A stretch of 64,000 nt of DNA from Marinobacter alexandrii (lineage in GTDB: Bacteria; Bacteroidota; Bacteroidia; Cytophagales; Cyclobacteriaceae). The stretch's first letter is position 1, and each line of letters starts with the position of its first letter. This document shows, piece by piece, positions 26,992-37,035 of the stretch. The DNA lies in contig JBDWTN010000007.1 in assembly GCA_039984955.1 (NCBI GenBank), positions 1,248,501 through 1,312,500 on the forward strand, given 5' to 3'. The notes below the pieces were generated by a model. That model saw only the letters and a list, made by a program, of their open reading frames with translations. It had not been told where the DNA came from and did no database searches. The translations under genes were made by a program, and so were the position numbers.

Positions 26992-27831
26992 TCAATCCAG
27001 CATTTTTAACAACATAGTGAGTCGAGATTTAAGCTGTCGTCTGTCGACGATAAAATCCAAAAATCCATGATCCAAGACAAACTCAGCACTTTGAAAGCCC
27101 TTGGGTAGATCTTTACCGATTGTTTCTCTAATGACTCTTGGTCCCGCAAAACCAATCAAAGCTCCTGGTTCTGCAATATTAAAGTCACCCAACATCGCAT
27201 AAGATGCTGTCACGCCACCAGTTGTAGGATCAGTAAGTAAAGAAATGTACGGAATTTTAGCCTCAGAAAGTAGAGCCAACTTTGCAGAAGTTTTGGCCAT
27301 TTGCATCAATGAAAAGCCTGCTTCCATCATCCGGGCACCTCCTGATTTTGAAATCATCAAGAATGGTATCTTCTTTTTCAAAGAATAATCTATCGCCCTA
27401 GCAATCTTCTCTCCAACTACAGATCCCATTGATCCTCCAATAAATGAGAAATCCATGCATGCAACCACAATATTTGCTCCATTCATCTTACCTGTAGCAC
27501 TTCTAACAGCGTCTTTAAGATCTGTTTTCTTTTGAGTTGCCTTGATTCGATCTGGATATTTTTTAGTGTCTATAAACTTTAATGGATCTCCCGAGGAGAG
27601 ATCTTCATCAAGTTCAATAAACTTATTATTATCAAACAATATTTCGAAATACTCTTTTGAACCGATTCGAACATGATAGTCATCATCTGGACACACGTAA
27701 GAGTTATTTTTCAACTCCCTCATGTGAATGATACTTCCACTAGGTGTTTTGTACCACAGTCCGTCAGGAACTTCCTTTTTGTCTTCGGTTTTTGTGAGTA
27801 TTCCTTTGTCTTGTCGCTTAAACCACGCCAT
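26992..27831 (-). CDS. accD: Acetyl-CoA carboxylase carboxyltransferase subunit beta, zinc ribbon degenerate
   Basis: 279 residues. The carboxyltransferase core is intact ([55 protein letters not shown]). It transfers carboxyl from biotin to acetyl-CoA with AccA in fatty acid synthesis. The N-terminus aligns with the family's four-cysteine zinc ribbon, but where CPSC and CPxC are expected it reads TPSGS and CPDDD: only one cysteine is left. The change is in the base sequence itself and not a frameshift. It lies 56 bases downstream of the DUF4834 gene. Confidence 0.93.
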   Translation of the reverse strand: MAWFKRQDKGILTKTEDKKEVPDGLWYKTPSGSIIHMRELKNNSYVCPDDDYHVRIGSKEYFEILFDNNKFIELDEDLSSGDPLKFIDTKKYPDRIKATQKKTDLKDAVRSATGKMNGANIVVACMDFSFIGGSMGSVVGEKIARAIDYSLKKKIPFLMISKSGGARMMEAGFSLMQMAKTSAKLALLSEAKIPYISLLTDPTTGGVTASYAMLGDFNIAEPGALIGFAGPRVIRETIGKDLPKGFQSAEFVLDHGFLDFIVDRRQLKSRLTMLLKMLD

Positions 27832-27887
27832 AGATTGAGATTAAAAGAGGGGCAAAACTACGAATGAATCCTTATAGTCTGACATGA

Positions 27888-28118
27888 TTACTTCACTTCT
27901 TCGTAATCAATGTACTCACCTCCTGAAAAACCTTCGGTTTTTTTAGATTGCCTGGTGGAAGTTGGATCAACATTCACATTCCTGTTTCTCGTTTTATAAG
28001 ATCGTTGAGAAAACTCTTGATTCCTTGTAAAACCACGAAACATCCCTGAAAAGATGAAAGAAGTAATCTTGTAAAATACGTACCCAATGAGGACTAATAT
28101 GATTAATATCTTAAGCAT
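27888..28118 (-). CDS. DUF4834-family small membrane protein
   Basis: 76 residues: one N-terminal membrane helix (LKILIILVLIGYVFYKI), a basic middle and an acidic tail ending EYIDYEEVK. It matches the layout of DUF4834, a short family of Bacteroidota with unknown role. It starts 11 bases after the carB stop and is probably cotranscribed with it. Confidence 0.7.
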   Translation of the reverse strand: MLKILIILVLIGYVFYKITSFIFSGMFRGFTRNQEFSQRSYKTRNRNVNVDPTSTRQSKKTEGFSGGEYIDYEEVK

Positions 28119-28129
28119 GCCTATTAAAC

Positions 28130-30946
28130 TTATCGACTTAAATACAAGTTTCGTTCATTGTAAATTTCCATAAAATAATCGTCCATCAAGTCATCTATAA
28201 AGTAGATAGCTTCTCCCGTAGATTTCATTTCTGGACCTAGTTCTTTATTTACATTCGGGAATTTATGGAATGAGAAGACTGGCTCCTTAATTGCGTATCC
28301 CTTTTTATAGGGCTTGAAGTCAAAATCAGTTACCTTATTCTCTCCCAACATCACCTTGGTAGCATAATTAACATAAGGTTCCCTATAGGCTTTGCAAATG
28401 AATGGCACTGTACGCGACGCTCTTGGGTTCGCTTCAATGATGTAAACTTTATCATCCTTTATAGCAAATTGGATATTGATAAGCCCAACCGTTCTCAATG
28501 CAACTGCTATTTTCTTGGTGTAATCTTCGATCTGTCTGATTACAAAATCTCCAAGGTTGAAAGGTGGGAGAACTGCATATGAATCTCCTGAATGAATTCC
28601 AGCAGGCTCGATGTGCTGCATTATTCCAATGATATACACATTTTCCCCATCACATATTGCATCTGCCTCCGCTTCAATTGCTCCTTCCAGAAAGTGATCA
28701 AGAAGTATTTCCCCATCAGGTTTATCATTCAAAATATCAACAACATGGTGTTCTAATTCCGTTTCGTTAATTACGATCTTCATGCTCTGACCTCCGAGCA
28801 CATAACTTGGTCTTACCAGCAATGGAAAGCCCAACTTTTTTGAAAGCTCTACTGCCTCTTCTGCATTTTCAATCGTTCCATAAAGAGGGTATGGGATGTT
28901 TTGTTCTTTTAGCAAATCTGAAAATCGACCTCTGGCTTCTGCTAAGTCAAGTGCTTCATAACTAGTCCCTAAAATTTTAATTCCGTATCGTTCGAGTTTT
29001 TCAGCAAGCTTTAGGGCTGTCTGACCACCAAGCTGAACAATTACACCCTCTGGTTTTTCATGAAGTATGATATCATAAATATGCTCCCAGAATACTGGTT
29101 CGAAATATAGCTTGTCGGCTACATCAAAATCTGTTGAAACGGTTTCAGGATTACAGTTAATCATGATGGTTTCATAACCGCATTCTTTAGCCGCTAACAC
29201 ACCATGTACACAGGAGTAATCAAATTCAATTCCTTGCCCTATTCTATTGGGGCCAGAACCTAGAACGATAATTTTTTTCTTATCTGAAACCTGAGACTCA
29301 TTTTCTTCTTCAAAAGTGGAGTAGTAGTATGGTGTTTGCGCTTCAAACTCTGCAGCACATGTATCTACCAGCTTATAAACTCTCTTAACGCCTAAATCAT
29401 TTCTCTTTGTGTAAACTTCGCTCTCCAGGCATCCCAGAAGATGTGCAATCTGCCGATCTGCATATCCTTTCTGTTTAGCTTCCATCAGAAGCTCTTTAGT
29501 TATGTTTTCAATCGTAAACTTCCCAATTTCTTTCTCGAGCGTTATTAATTCTTCAATTTGGTTTAGGAACCATGGATCAATCTTGGAAAGCTTGTGTATC
29601 GTTTTAAATGGAATCCCTAGCTTGAAAGCATCATAGATATGGAATAATCTATTCCAACTTGGGTGCTCAAGGCTGTGAAGAATAGCCGCCTGATCTTTTA
29701 ATTCACGACCATCAGCTCCAAGACCATTTCTTTTTATTTCTAGAGATTGACATGCTTTTTGAAGGGCTTCTTGAAAATTTCTCCCAATGCCCATCGCCTC
29801 TCCAACAGACTTCATCTGTAGACCTAGCTTTCTGTCAGATCCTTTGAACTTATCAAAGTTCCATCTAGGAACTTTGACGATAGTATAATCGATCGCTGGC
29901 TCGAAGAAAGCAGAAGTTGTTTGCGTAATTTGATTTTTTAATTCATCTAAGTTGTAGCCAATAGCAAGCTTAGCAGCAATTTTTGCTATTGGGTAGCCTG
30001 TGGCTTTTGATGCTAAGGCAGACGACCTTGATACTCTAGGGTTAATTTCTATTCCGATAATATCCTCTGTATCTGGATTAACTGAGAATTGAACGTTACA
30101 TCCACCCGCAAAATGACCGATTCCATTCATCATTTTCTTAGCCAGATCTCTCATGTGCTGATACACCGTATCTGAAAGGGTCATTGCTGGAGCAACAGTA
30201 ATCGAATCACCTGTATGCACTCCCATTGGATCAAAATTCTCGATAGAACAGATGATGATGATATTGCCGAGATTATCTCTGAGAAGCTCAAGTTCGTATT
30301 CTTTCCAACCCAAAATGCTTTGTTCAACAAGCACTTCATGAATTGGTGAAGCTTGAAGGCCTGCATTTAATGCATTATCAAATTCCTCCGGAGTATTTAC
30401 GAAACCTCCACCATATCCTCCAAGTGTGTAGGATGGTCGAATCACCAACGGAAATCCTATTCTCTGAGCAATTTCTTTTCCTTTTAAGAATGAAGTTGCT
30501 GTCTCTCCTTCACAGACACCTACGCCCAGCTCAATCATTTTGTGACGAAATTTCTCCCGATCTTCTGTAGTTTCAATGGCGTCAATATTCACCCCAATCA
30601 TTGCTACATTATATTTCTCCCATATTCCAGCTTTATCACAATCTATTGCCAAGTTAAGAGCTGTCTGCCCGCCCATTGTTGGCAAGACTGCATCAATTTG
30701 TGGATGCGCTTCAAGAATCTCACGAATTGATTGTTTATTCAGAGGTTTTAGATAAACATTGTCTGCAGTAACCGGATCCGTCATGATGGTAGCCGGATTC
30801 GAATTGATCAATGTAACTTCTATTCCTTCTTCTCGCAATGAACGGGAAGCTTGAGATCCAGAATAATCAAATTCGCATGCTTGGCCTATAATAATAGGTC
30901 CGCTTCCGATGATTAAGATTGATTTGATGTTTGGGTTTTTAGGCAT
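28130..30946 (-). CDS. carB: Carbamoyl-phosphate synthase large subunit
   Basis: 938 residues with two homologous ATP-grasp halves (IGSGPIIIGQACEFDYSG and LGSGPNRIGQGIEFDYSC). It makes carbamoyl phosphate for pyrimidines and arginine, using ammonia from CarA. It is about 135 residues shorter than the Escherichia coli enzyme and stops near YFMEIYNERNLYLSR, so the C-terminal MGS-like allosteric domain (UMP/ornithine binding) is missing, as is usual in Bacteroidota. carA is not in the window. Confidence 0.96.
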   Translation of the reverse strand: MPKNPNIKSILIIGSGPIIIGQACEFDYSGSQASRSLREEGIEVTLINSNPATIMTDPVTADNVYLKPLNKQSIREILEAHPQIDAVLPTMGGQTALNLAIDCDKAGIWEKYNVAMIGVNIDAIETTEDREKFRHKMIELGVGVCEGETATSFLKGKEIAQRIGFPLVIRPSYTLGGYGGGFVNTPEEFDNALNAGLQASPIHEVLVEQSILGWKEYELELLRDNLGNIIIICSIENFDPMGVHTGDSITVAPAMTLSDTVYQHMRDLAKKMMNGIGHFAGGCNVQFSVNPDTEDIIGIEINPRVSRSSALASKATGYPIAKIAAKLAIGYNLDELKNQITQTTSAFFEPAIDYTIVKVPRWNFDKFKGSDRKLGLQMKSVGEAMGIGRNFQEALQKACQSLEIKRNGLGADGRELKDQAAILHSLEHPSWNRLFHIYDAFKLGIPFKTIHKLSKIDPWFLNQIEELITLEKEIGKFTIENITKELLMEAKQKGYADRQIAHLLGCLESEVYTKRNDLGVKRVYKLVDTCAAEFEAQTPYYYSTFEEENESQVSDKKKIIVLGSGPNRIGQGIEFDYSCVHGVLAAKECGYETIMINCNPETVSTDFDVADKLYFEPVFWEHIYDIILHEKPEGVIVQLGGQTALKLAEKLERYGIKILGTSYEALDLAEARGRFSDLLKEQNIPYPLYGTIENAEEAVELSKKLGFPLLVRPSYVLGGQSMKIVINETELEHHVVDILNDKPDGEILLDHFLEGAIEAEADAICDGENVYIIGIMQHIEPAGIHSGDSYAVLPPFNLGDFVIRQIEDYTKKIAVALRTVGLINIQFAIKDDKVYIIEANPRASRTVPFICKAYREPYVNYATKVMLGENKVTDFDFKPYKKGYAIKEPVFSFHKFPNVNKELGPEMKSTGEAIYFIDDLMDDYFMEIYNERNLYLSR

Positions 30947-31104
30947 AGGATGAATGTATTCCTGTTAGTTAATCAGGTTAAAACAAATTCCGACAAAATT
31001 AAAGTATGAACGATGGGCCACAAAGGAATTTCTTAAATAGTATTTGGGTTAATTGGTAGGTAAGCTTTAAGATTCAATATTTGTGAAACATTAATCCTAA
31101 ATCC

Positions 31105-32310
31105 ATGAAAGAAGCATACATTATTGATGGCATTAGAACTCCGATAGGAAATTTCGGAGGCACACTATCAGCCGTGAGGACTGATGACCTTGGCGCTTTA
31201 GTCATAAAAGAACTCATGGCAAGGAATGCTTCATTAGAGCCCTCATCAATCGATGAGGTAATTATGGGATGTGCAAATCAAGCTGGCGAAGACAATCGGA
31301 ATGTGGCTAGAATGTCACTTCTTTTGGGCGGACTACCGTTTTCTATTCCGGGAGAGACTGTGAATAGATTGTGTGCTTCGGGTATGTCTGCAATTATTCA
31401 TGCGAATAGAGCTATAAAAGCAGGAGATGGTGACCTATTCATTTCTGGAGGTGTAGAAAACATGACCAGAGGTCCGTGGGTTATCTCGAAATCCTCTCGC
31501 CCTTTTGGTACAGATGCCAAAATGTATGACTCAAGCTTTGGGTGGAGATTTATCAACCCAAAGATGGAAGAACTCTATGGTACCGATGGCATGGGTAATA
31601 CTGCTGAAAACCTGGTTGAAATTCATAAGATAAGCCGAAAGGATCAAGACGCATTCGCCTATTGGTCGCAAGTGAAAGCCACAGAAGCTCAAAAAAATGG
31701 TCGGCTAGCCGAGGAGATTATGAGAGTCGAGATACCTCAACGCAAAGCGGACCCAATCATCTTTGATAAAGACGAATTTGTAAAGCCTTCTACTTCATTG
31801 GAAATTTTAGGTAAGCTAAGGGCTGCCTTCAAAAAAGACGGGTCAGTGACTGCCGGTAATTCGTCTGGGCTAAATGATGGGGCCGCTGCTGTCCTTGTTA
31901 GCTCTGAGTATGCTGTCAAAAATCATGATTTAAAACCTCTTGCCAGAATAGTGTCATCAGCTGTTGTGGGTGTAGAGCCGAGAATTATGGGTATCGGTCC
32001 GGTTGAGGCCTCTAAAAAAGCCCTTAAGAAAGCTGGTCTTTCTCTTGATCAAATGGACATTATCGAGTTAAACGAAGCGTTTGCCGCTCAATCTTTAGCT
32101 TGCACTCGATCCTTAGGTCTAGCTGATAATGATGAAAGAATTAACCCCAATGGAGGCGCTATCGCTATCGGTCATCCACTTGGAATGACAGGGGCAAGAA
32201 TTACTCATTCAGCTTCTTTACAATTACAAAAGACCGGAAAACAATATGCGCTCTGTACGATGTGTATAGGGGTTGGTCAAGGGTATGCGGTAATTCTAGA
32301 AAGATCATAA
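31105..32310 (+). CDS. paaJ: 3-oxoadipyl-CoA/acetyl-CoA thiolase
   Basis: 401 residues with both thiolase active-site regions: nucleophile cysteine in NRLCASGMSA, histidine in GHPLGMTGAR and the C-terminal cysteine in CTMCIGVGQG. The segment TDGMGNTAENL and overall pattern match the PcaF/PaaJ class, which cleaves 3-oxoadipyl-CoA at the end of phenylacetate or ketoadipate breakdown. paaY and paaZ lie within 5 kb on the same strand, which supports PaaJ. A general acetyl-CoA acetyltransferase cannot be excluded. Confidence 0.85.
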   Translation: MKEAYIIDGIRTPIGNFGGTLSAVRTDDLGALVIKELMARNASLEPSSIDEVIMGCANQAGEDNRNVARMSLLLGGLPFSIPGETVNRLCASGMSAIIHANRAIKAGDGDLFISGGVENMTRGPWVISKSSRPFGTDAKMYDSSFGWRFINPKMEELYGTDGMGNTAENLVEIHKISRKDQDAFAYWSQVKATEAQKNGRLAEEIMRVEIPQRKADPIIFDKDEFVKPSTSLEILGKLRAAFKKDGSVTAGNSSGLNDGAAAVLVSSEYAVKNHDLKPLARIVSSAVVGVEPRIMGIGPVEASKKALKKAGLSLDQMDIIELNEAFAAQSLACTRSLGLADNDERINPNGGAIAIGHPLGMTGARITHSASLQLQKTGKQYALCTMCIGVGQGYAVILERS

Positions 32311-32312
32311 AA

Positions 32313-32333
32313 AAAGCCGTGAAACACGGCTTT
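32313..32333. terminator. Bidirectional terminator between paaJ and the barrel gene
   Basis: AAAGCCGTG (32313-32321) pairs with CACGGCTTT (32325-32333) around AAA, with A and T runs outside. It serves two convergent genes. Confidence 0.8.
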
Positions 32334-32356
32334 AATTCATTTCTATGGTAAGTCTT

Positions 32357-32875
32357 TTAATCTCTACTCAAGATTCTGAAACCAAGATTAATCTGAACAT
32401 AGTTAGCATCCTTAACAATGTTATAAGCAGCACCAAGGTTTAGTCTGCCTACATAAACACCCGCTCGTGGAGCAAACCCAAACTCAGATTCAGCTTCACC
32501 TACTTCAGTGCCATCTATTTCAGCTGCTGCTATAAAGTACATGCCAAGTCCTAGCCCTGCATATGGTGTTACATTGTTTGTGGAAAACCTGTATGTACCT
32601 GTAGCTAAAACAGGAACAATTGCAGTGGCTTCAACAGAACCACCACCAGATATATCTTCCCCCGCAAAACCATTACTTCCAATATAAAGTCCTAGGTCAA
32701 TATTTTCATTGAAGGCATATTTTGGCTCAACATAGACTCCAACGCCTAGTTTATAAGCATCTGCAAAATCACCTTGTGGAAGATTTGCGTTCAGTCCAAG
32801 TTCAACATGAAATTGTGCATTGGCCGTAAATCCTATTACAGCAACTAAACAAATACTTAGTAATAATTTTTTCAT
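32357..32875 (-). CDS. Outer-membrane beta-barrel protein
   Basis: 172 residues with signal peptide MKKLLLSICLVAVIGFTANA. The mature part shows OmpX/OprF-like barrel strands (FHVELGLNANLPQGDFADAY, AFNENIDLGLYIGSNGFAG, VTPYAGLGLGMYF) and ends NLGFRILSRD. It is probably a small porin-like or adhesin barrel. It sits against the direction of the paa genes and is not part of that operon. Confidence 0.75.
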   Translation of the reverse strand: MKKLLLSICLVAVIGFTANAQFHVELGLNANLPQGDFADAYKLGVGVYVEPKYAFNENIDLGLYIGSNGFAGEDISGGGSVEATAIVPVLATGTYRFSTNNVTPYAGLGLGMYFIAAAEIDGTEVGEAESEFGFAPRAGVYVGRLNLGAAYNIVKDANYVQINLGFRILSRD

Positions 32876-32992
32876 CTTTTTATTTATTTGGTTAAATATC
32901 TAGTCACAATGATACAGTTATCAGTTGATTAATTGCAACTGGACATTGTTATTTAGACCTACAACCATTTCTTTGTGTAAGAATCCATTAAT

Positions 32993-33586
32993 ATGATCTA
33001 CGAATTCAATAACCTAAAACCTGTCATAGATGAAACTGCCTTTATACATCCCTTGGCTGCAGTCACTGGAGATGTAATCATCGGTAAGGATGTATATGTT
33101 GGCCCTGGGGCCGCTATACGAGGAGATTGGGGTTGCATCGTAATTAAAGATGGATGCAATATCCAAGAAAATTGCACAGTCCATATGTTTCCCGGGATCA
33201 CTGTGACCTTACAAAAGGGAGCCCATATTGGGCATGGTGCTATTATCCATGGTGCTCAGATTGGAAAAAATGTTCTCGTAGGAATGAATGCAGTAATCAT
33301 GGATAATGCTGAAATAGGGGATGAAAGTATTATTGGTGCTCTTACCTTTGTTAAGGCAAACGCGATTTTTGAAAAAAGAAGTTTGATTGTTGGAAATCCA
33401 GCTAAGAAGGTAAAAGAAGTAAGTGATGAAATGATAGCCTGGAAGACAGAGGGCACCAAATTATATCAACAATTACCTAATGAGTGTTTTGATACGCTCA
33501 AGGAATGTGAGCCTTTGAGGGTCGTGGAGACCAATAGATCAACAGCTACAGCAGCCTATAAAACATGGGATGAAACAAAAAAATAG
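32993..33586 (+). CDS. paaY: Gamma-carbonic-anhydrase-like protein PaaY
   Basis: 197 residues with left-handed beta-helix hexapeptide repeats (VIIGKDVYVGPGAAIRGDWGCIVIKDGCNIQENC, in pieces) and metal-ligand histidines in VHMFPG, HIGHG and IIHGAQIG. PaaY is a thioesterase-like accessory protein of phenylacetate breakdown that relieves stalled CoA intermediates. The C-terminal extension beyond 170 residues (LPNECFDTLKECEPL) is typical of PaaY rather than general YrdA proteins. The kinase gene follows 9 bases later. Confidence 0.85.
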   Translation: MIYEFNNLKPVIDETAFIHPLAAVTGDVIIGKDVYVGPGAAIRGDWGCIVIKDGCNIQENCTVHMFPGITVTLQKGAHIGHGAIIHGAQIGKNVLVGMNAVIMDNAEIGDESIIGALTFVKANAIFEKRSLIVGNPAKKVKEVSDEMIAWKTEGTKLYQQLPNECFDTLKECEPLRVVETNRSTATAAYKTWDETKK

Positions 33587-33595
33587 CTATCCCTC

Positions 33596-34234
33596 ATGAG
33601 CATGAAGGACAAGAATATGCACATTGCTGTTTCAGGGAATATCGGAGCAGGGAAAACCACTCTTACAGAAATGCTGGCAAAGCACTATGGCTGGCAAGCA
33701 GAATTTGAATCTGTGGATGACAATCCTTATTTGGAAGACTTCTATGGAGATATGCACAAGTGGGCTTTCCACTTACAAATATATTTTCTCAACAGCCGCT
33801 TCGAACAGATTAGCAAACTACGCTCTGGTGATCGAACTATTATTCAAGATCGAACTATTTATGAGGATGCATACATTTTTGCACAAAGTCTTTACAAACA
33901 AGGTTTTTTCAAGGAACGTGATTATAAAAATTATCGAGCGCTATTTGATTCAATGATTGAATTTATTAAACCTCCTGACTTACTTATCTATCTCAAATCA
34001 GATATCAGCAAACTTGTTAAAAACATCGAAACAAGAGGGAGGGATTATGAAAACCTTATTCGTATTGAGTACCTCAAGGGACTCAATCAGCATTATGAAG
34101 ATTGGATAGCAAACTATGAAGTCGGAAAGTTGCTAATCATTGATGTTAGTGAAATTGACTTTGTTAAAAACACTGAGGATTTTTCAAATATTGTTTTTAA
34201 AATCGACACTGAACTTCATGGGTTGTTTAGTTAA
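33596..34234 (+). CDS. Deoxynucleoside kinase
   Basis: 212 residues of the dNK family: P-loop AVSGNIGAGKTTLT, substrate-site ESVDDNPYLEDFY, the motif IIQDRTIYEDAYIF and lid arginines in IETRGRDYE. It phosphorylates deoxynucleosides (dA/dG type in related bacteria) for salvage. ATGs at 33602 and 33617 are alternative starts; 33617 would begin MHIAVSG directly before the P-loop strand. It lies between paaY and paaZ with short gaps, so it may share their transcript although it has no link to phenylacetate. Confidence 0.88.
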   Translation: MSMKDKNMHIAVSGNIGAGKTTLTEMLAKHYGWQAEFESVDDNPYLEDFYGDMHKWAFHLQIYFLNSRFEQISKLRSGDRTIIQDRTIYEDAYIFAQSLYKQGFFKERDYKNYRALFDSMIEFIKPPDLLIYLKSDISKLVKNIETRGRDYENLIRIEYLKGLNQHYEDWIANYEVGKLLIIDVSEIDFVKNTEDFSNIVFKIDTELHGLFS

Positions 34235-34287
34235 ATGCACTTTTTATATCCGTTAACTTTACAATAGAATCTTAAGAATCAATCAAT

Positions 34288-36339
34288 ATGGCAATACCCA
34301 AAATAAAACATTACATAGCTGGACAATGGATGGAAGGTTCTGGAGACGGAGAGGTTCTTCATCATGCAATTACAGGCGATCCTTATGCTACTCATACTAT
34401 CAAAGACATTGATTTCAAAGACGCATATGATCATGCTAGAAATATTGGAAATCCTATTTTAAGAAAAATGACTTTTCAAGAGAGAGGCTTAATGCTTAAA
34501 GCTCTTGCATTCCACTTAATGGAGGTTAAAGAAAAATTTTACGAAGTAAGTAAAGCCACCGGTGCAACCAGAATTGACAGTTGGATCGATATTGAAGGAG
34601 GTATTGGAAATGTATTTTCAAACGCCAGCCTTAGAAGGCAATTCCCTGACTTACCTTATCACGTTGATGGGGATATGGTAGGGCTGTCAAAAGAAGGAAC
34701 ATTCGTGGGCCATCACATCATGGTACCAAAGGAAGGAGTAGCAGTACATATTAATGCATTTAATTTTCCTATTTGGGGGATGCTAGAAAAGGCCGCTGTG
34801 AACTGGCTTGCAGGTATGCCATGTATTATTAAACCCGCAGAGCAAACATGCTATCTGACGGAAGTAATGGTAAAAGAAATAATTGACTCGGGCATATTAC
34901 CAGAAGGTGCTTTGCAGCTAGTTGCTGGGTTTGGAAATGGCATTCTCGATCATGTAGATATGAATGATGTTGTGACTTTCACAGGTTCTTTCGAAACAGG
35001 TAAAAAGCTCAAAACGCTTCCTCAGATAGTTGAAAACTCTGTTCCATTTAATCTCGAAGCTGACTCTCTGAATTGTGCAGTATTGGGAGAAGACGCGGTT
35101 CCTGGAACACCAGAATTTGATTTATTTATCAAAGAAGTACGAAAAGAGATCACTGTTAAATGTGGACAAAAATGCACGGCAGTAAGAAGAATTATTGTTC
35201 CTGAAAAGTTGGTAGAAGATGTGCAGATAGCTTTAGGGAAAGCCTTTGAAAAAACGACCATAGGTGATCCAAATGAGGAAGGTGTGCGAATGGGTGCACT
35301 TGCAGGAAAGGAGCAATTGGAAGAAGTGACGAAGCGTGTCGCAGAACTGGCCAAAACTTCAGAATTGGTGTATGGCTCATTAGAAAATAAAGGGGAGGCT
35401 ATGGGAGCAGACTGGAAGAAAGGAGCATTTATGTCACCGCTTTTGTTTATCAATCAAAATCCACTTGAAACTGAGGAAGTGCACAACGTTGAGGCTTTTG
35501 GTCCTGTGAGTACAATCCTGCCATACAAAACAATGGATGAAGCGATCGCCATTTCAAAGAAAGGCAGGGGATCGCTTTGCTCTTCCATCACTACTGGTGA
35601 CAATAAAATAGCAACAGAATATGTAGTAGGGGCCGCAACTCATCATGGGCGAATATTGGTATTAAATGAAGCTTGTGCTAAGGAATCAACTGGTCATGGC
35701 TCTCCCATGCCAATGCTGGTACATGGTGGCCCTGGACGTGCTGGAGGCGGGGAAGAAATGGGTGGAAAACGTGGCGTGATGCATTATCTACAGCGTACCG
35801 CTATTCAAGGGTCTCCTACTACACTCACTGAGATTACTCAGCAATATCAGTATGGTGGAGAATACAAAGACACTGAAAAACATCCATTCTCCAAGTACTT
35901 TGAAGAAATTGAAATTGGAGATACCGTTGTAACAGCTAAGCGTACAATAACAGAAGGTGATATTGTCACTTTTGCTAACGTAAGTTGGGATCATTTCTAC
36001 GCACATACCGATGAAACATCTTTGGAAGGCACCACTTTCGAAGGGCGTGTGGCCCATGGTTATTTTATTTTATCGGCCGCAGCAGGTTTATTTGTCCAGG
36101 CTAAGAAGGGCCCAGTTCTTCTCAATTATGGTTTAGAAGAATGCCGATTTACCAAACCTGTTTACCCAGGTATGACTATAGGTGTCAGGTGCTCTGTTAA
36201 AGAAAAAGTAGACCAAGAGAAGAAAGATGATATCGCAAAAGGAATTGTAAAGTTCTTAGTGGATGTCTATGACGAAACTGGCGAAACCGTAGCTATTGCT
36301 ACTATTTTGACGATGATTAAGAAGAAAGATCAATCCTAA
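34288..36339 (+). CDS. paaZ: PaaZ: oxepin-CoA hydrolase / semialdehyde dehydrogenase fusion
   Basis: 683 residues. The N-terminal aldehyde dehydrogenase (about 1-520) has the catalytic cysteine in KCGQKCTAVRR and a nucleotide-binding FTGSFETGKKL. The C-terminal MaoC hot-dog hydratase (about 540-683) has FANVSWDHFYAHTDE. PaaZ opens the oxepin-CoA ring and oxidises the resulting aldehyde in aerobic phenylacetate breakdown. The paaABCDE epoxidase and paaK ligase are not in this window, so the pathway must be completed elsewhere. Confidence 0.94.
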   Translation: MAIPKIKHYIAGQWMEGSGDGEVLHHAITGDPYATHTIKDIDFKDAYDHARNIGNPILRKMTFQERGLMLKALAFHLMEVKEKFYEVSKATGATRIDSWIDIEGGIGNVFSNASLRRQFPDLPYHVDGDMVGLSKEGTFVGHHIMVPKEGVAVHINAFNFPIWGMLEKAAVNWLAGMPCIIKPAEQTCYLTEVMVKEIIDSGILPEGALQLVAGFGNGILDHVDMNDVVTFTGSFETGKKLKTLPQIVENSVPFNLEADSLNCAVLGEDAVPGTPEFDLFIKEVRKEITVKCGQKCTAVRRIIVPEKLVEDVQIALGKAFEKTTIGDPNEEGVRMGALAGKEQLEEVTKRVAELAKTSELVYGSLENKGEAMGADWKKGAFMSPLLFINQNPLETEEVHNVEAFGPVSTILPYKTMDEAIAISKKGRGSLCSSITTGDNKIATEYVVGAATHHGRILVLNEACAKESTGHGSPMPMLVHGGPGRAGGGEEMGGKRGVMHYLQRTAIQGSPTTLTEITQQYQYGGEYKDTEKHPFSKYFEEIEIGDTVVTAKRTITEGDIVTFANVSWDHFYAHTDETSLEGTTFEGRVAHGYFILSAAAGLFVQAKKGPVLLNYGLEECRFTKPVYPGMTIGVRCSVKEKVDQEKKDDIAKGIVKFLVDVYDETGETVAIATILTMIKKKDQS

Positions 36340-36347
36340 AAGCTAAA

Positions 36348-37028
36348 CTAAGAAGACTCAATCAGATTTTTCTTAATCGCATACAAAACCAGACCTGCTA
36401 CATTTCTCGAATGAGTTTTTTGTAGCAGGTTATTTCGGTGGCCATCTACCGTTTTAGAACTTATGAACAGTTCTTCAGCTATTTCTCCAGTCGTTTTTTG
36501 TTGACAGACCAAACGCAGAACATCAATCTCTCTTTTTGTTAGCGGCACATCCTCGTCCTTTCTAAACTTGGGCTTATGTTTCTGATTCATTTTTTTCTGA
36601 ATCGCCAACAAAGTTTTCTGATTAATGTATGAACCTTTGGTGTAGACTGCTTTTATGGCCTCAGTTACTTCGCTTGGATCTGAATCTTTAACTAGATAAC
36701 CGTGTGCTCCCCGCTCTATTAATTCAGCTACAAATGCATCATCATCATGAACAGATAAAATCAAAATTTTAATCTCAGGAAAGTTTTCTACTACAGCGTC
36801 AGTTACAGCAATACCATCAAAGCTCTCATCCCCCTTCTGCGGAAGAGAAAGATCTACTAGCAGTACATCAGGCACTACCTCGCTATTGGACAATTTATCC
36901 AATACAGAAAAACCATCCTCAGATTCGAAAATGACTTCAAATTCATCATAGGATGAAAGAATTGCTTTCATGCCTTCCCTAAAAAGGAATTGATCCTCAA
37001 CAAGTCCGATATTTATTTTATCCTGCAT
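36348..37028 (-). CDS. NarL/LuxR-type response regulator
   Basis: About 226 residues from the ATG at 37028 (MQDKINIGLVED), 7 bases after the kinase stop. The receiver has E11/D12, phosphoacceptor D59 and lysine in YLVKDS; the LuxR domain reads LTKREIDVLRLVCQQKTTGEIAEELFISSKTVDGHRNNL. It is the expected partner of the kinase encoded directly upstream. Confidence 0.93.
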   Translation of the reverse strand: MQDKINIGLVEDQFLFREGMKAILSSYDEFEVIFESEDGFSVLDKLSNSEVVPDVLLVDLSLPQKGDESFDGIAVTDAVVENFPEIKILILSVHDDDAFVAELIERGAHGYLVKDSDPSEVTEAIKAVYTKGSYINQKTLLAIQKKMNQKHKPKFRKDEDVPLTKREIDVLRLVCQQKTTGEIAEELFISSKTVDGHRNNLLQKTHSRNVAGLVLYAIKKNLIESS

Positions 37029-37035
37029 GATTCGC

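Noticed and set aside
35022-35453. 143-codon frame antisense to paaZ
   Set aside because: Shadow of the aldehyde dehydrogenase domain; no start signal.
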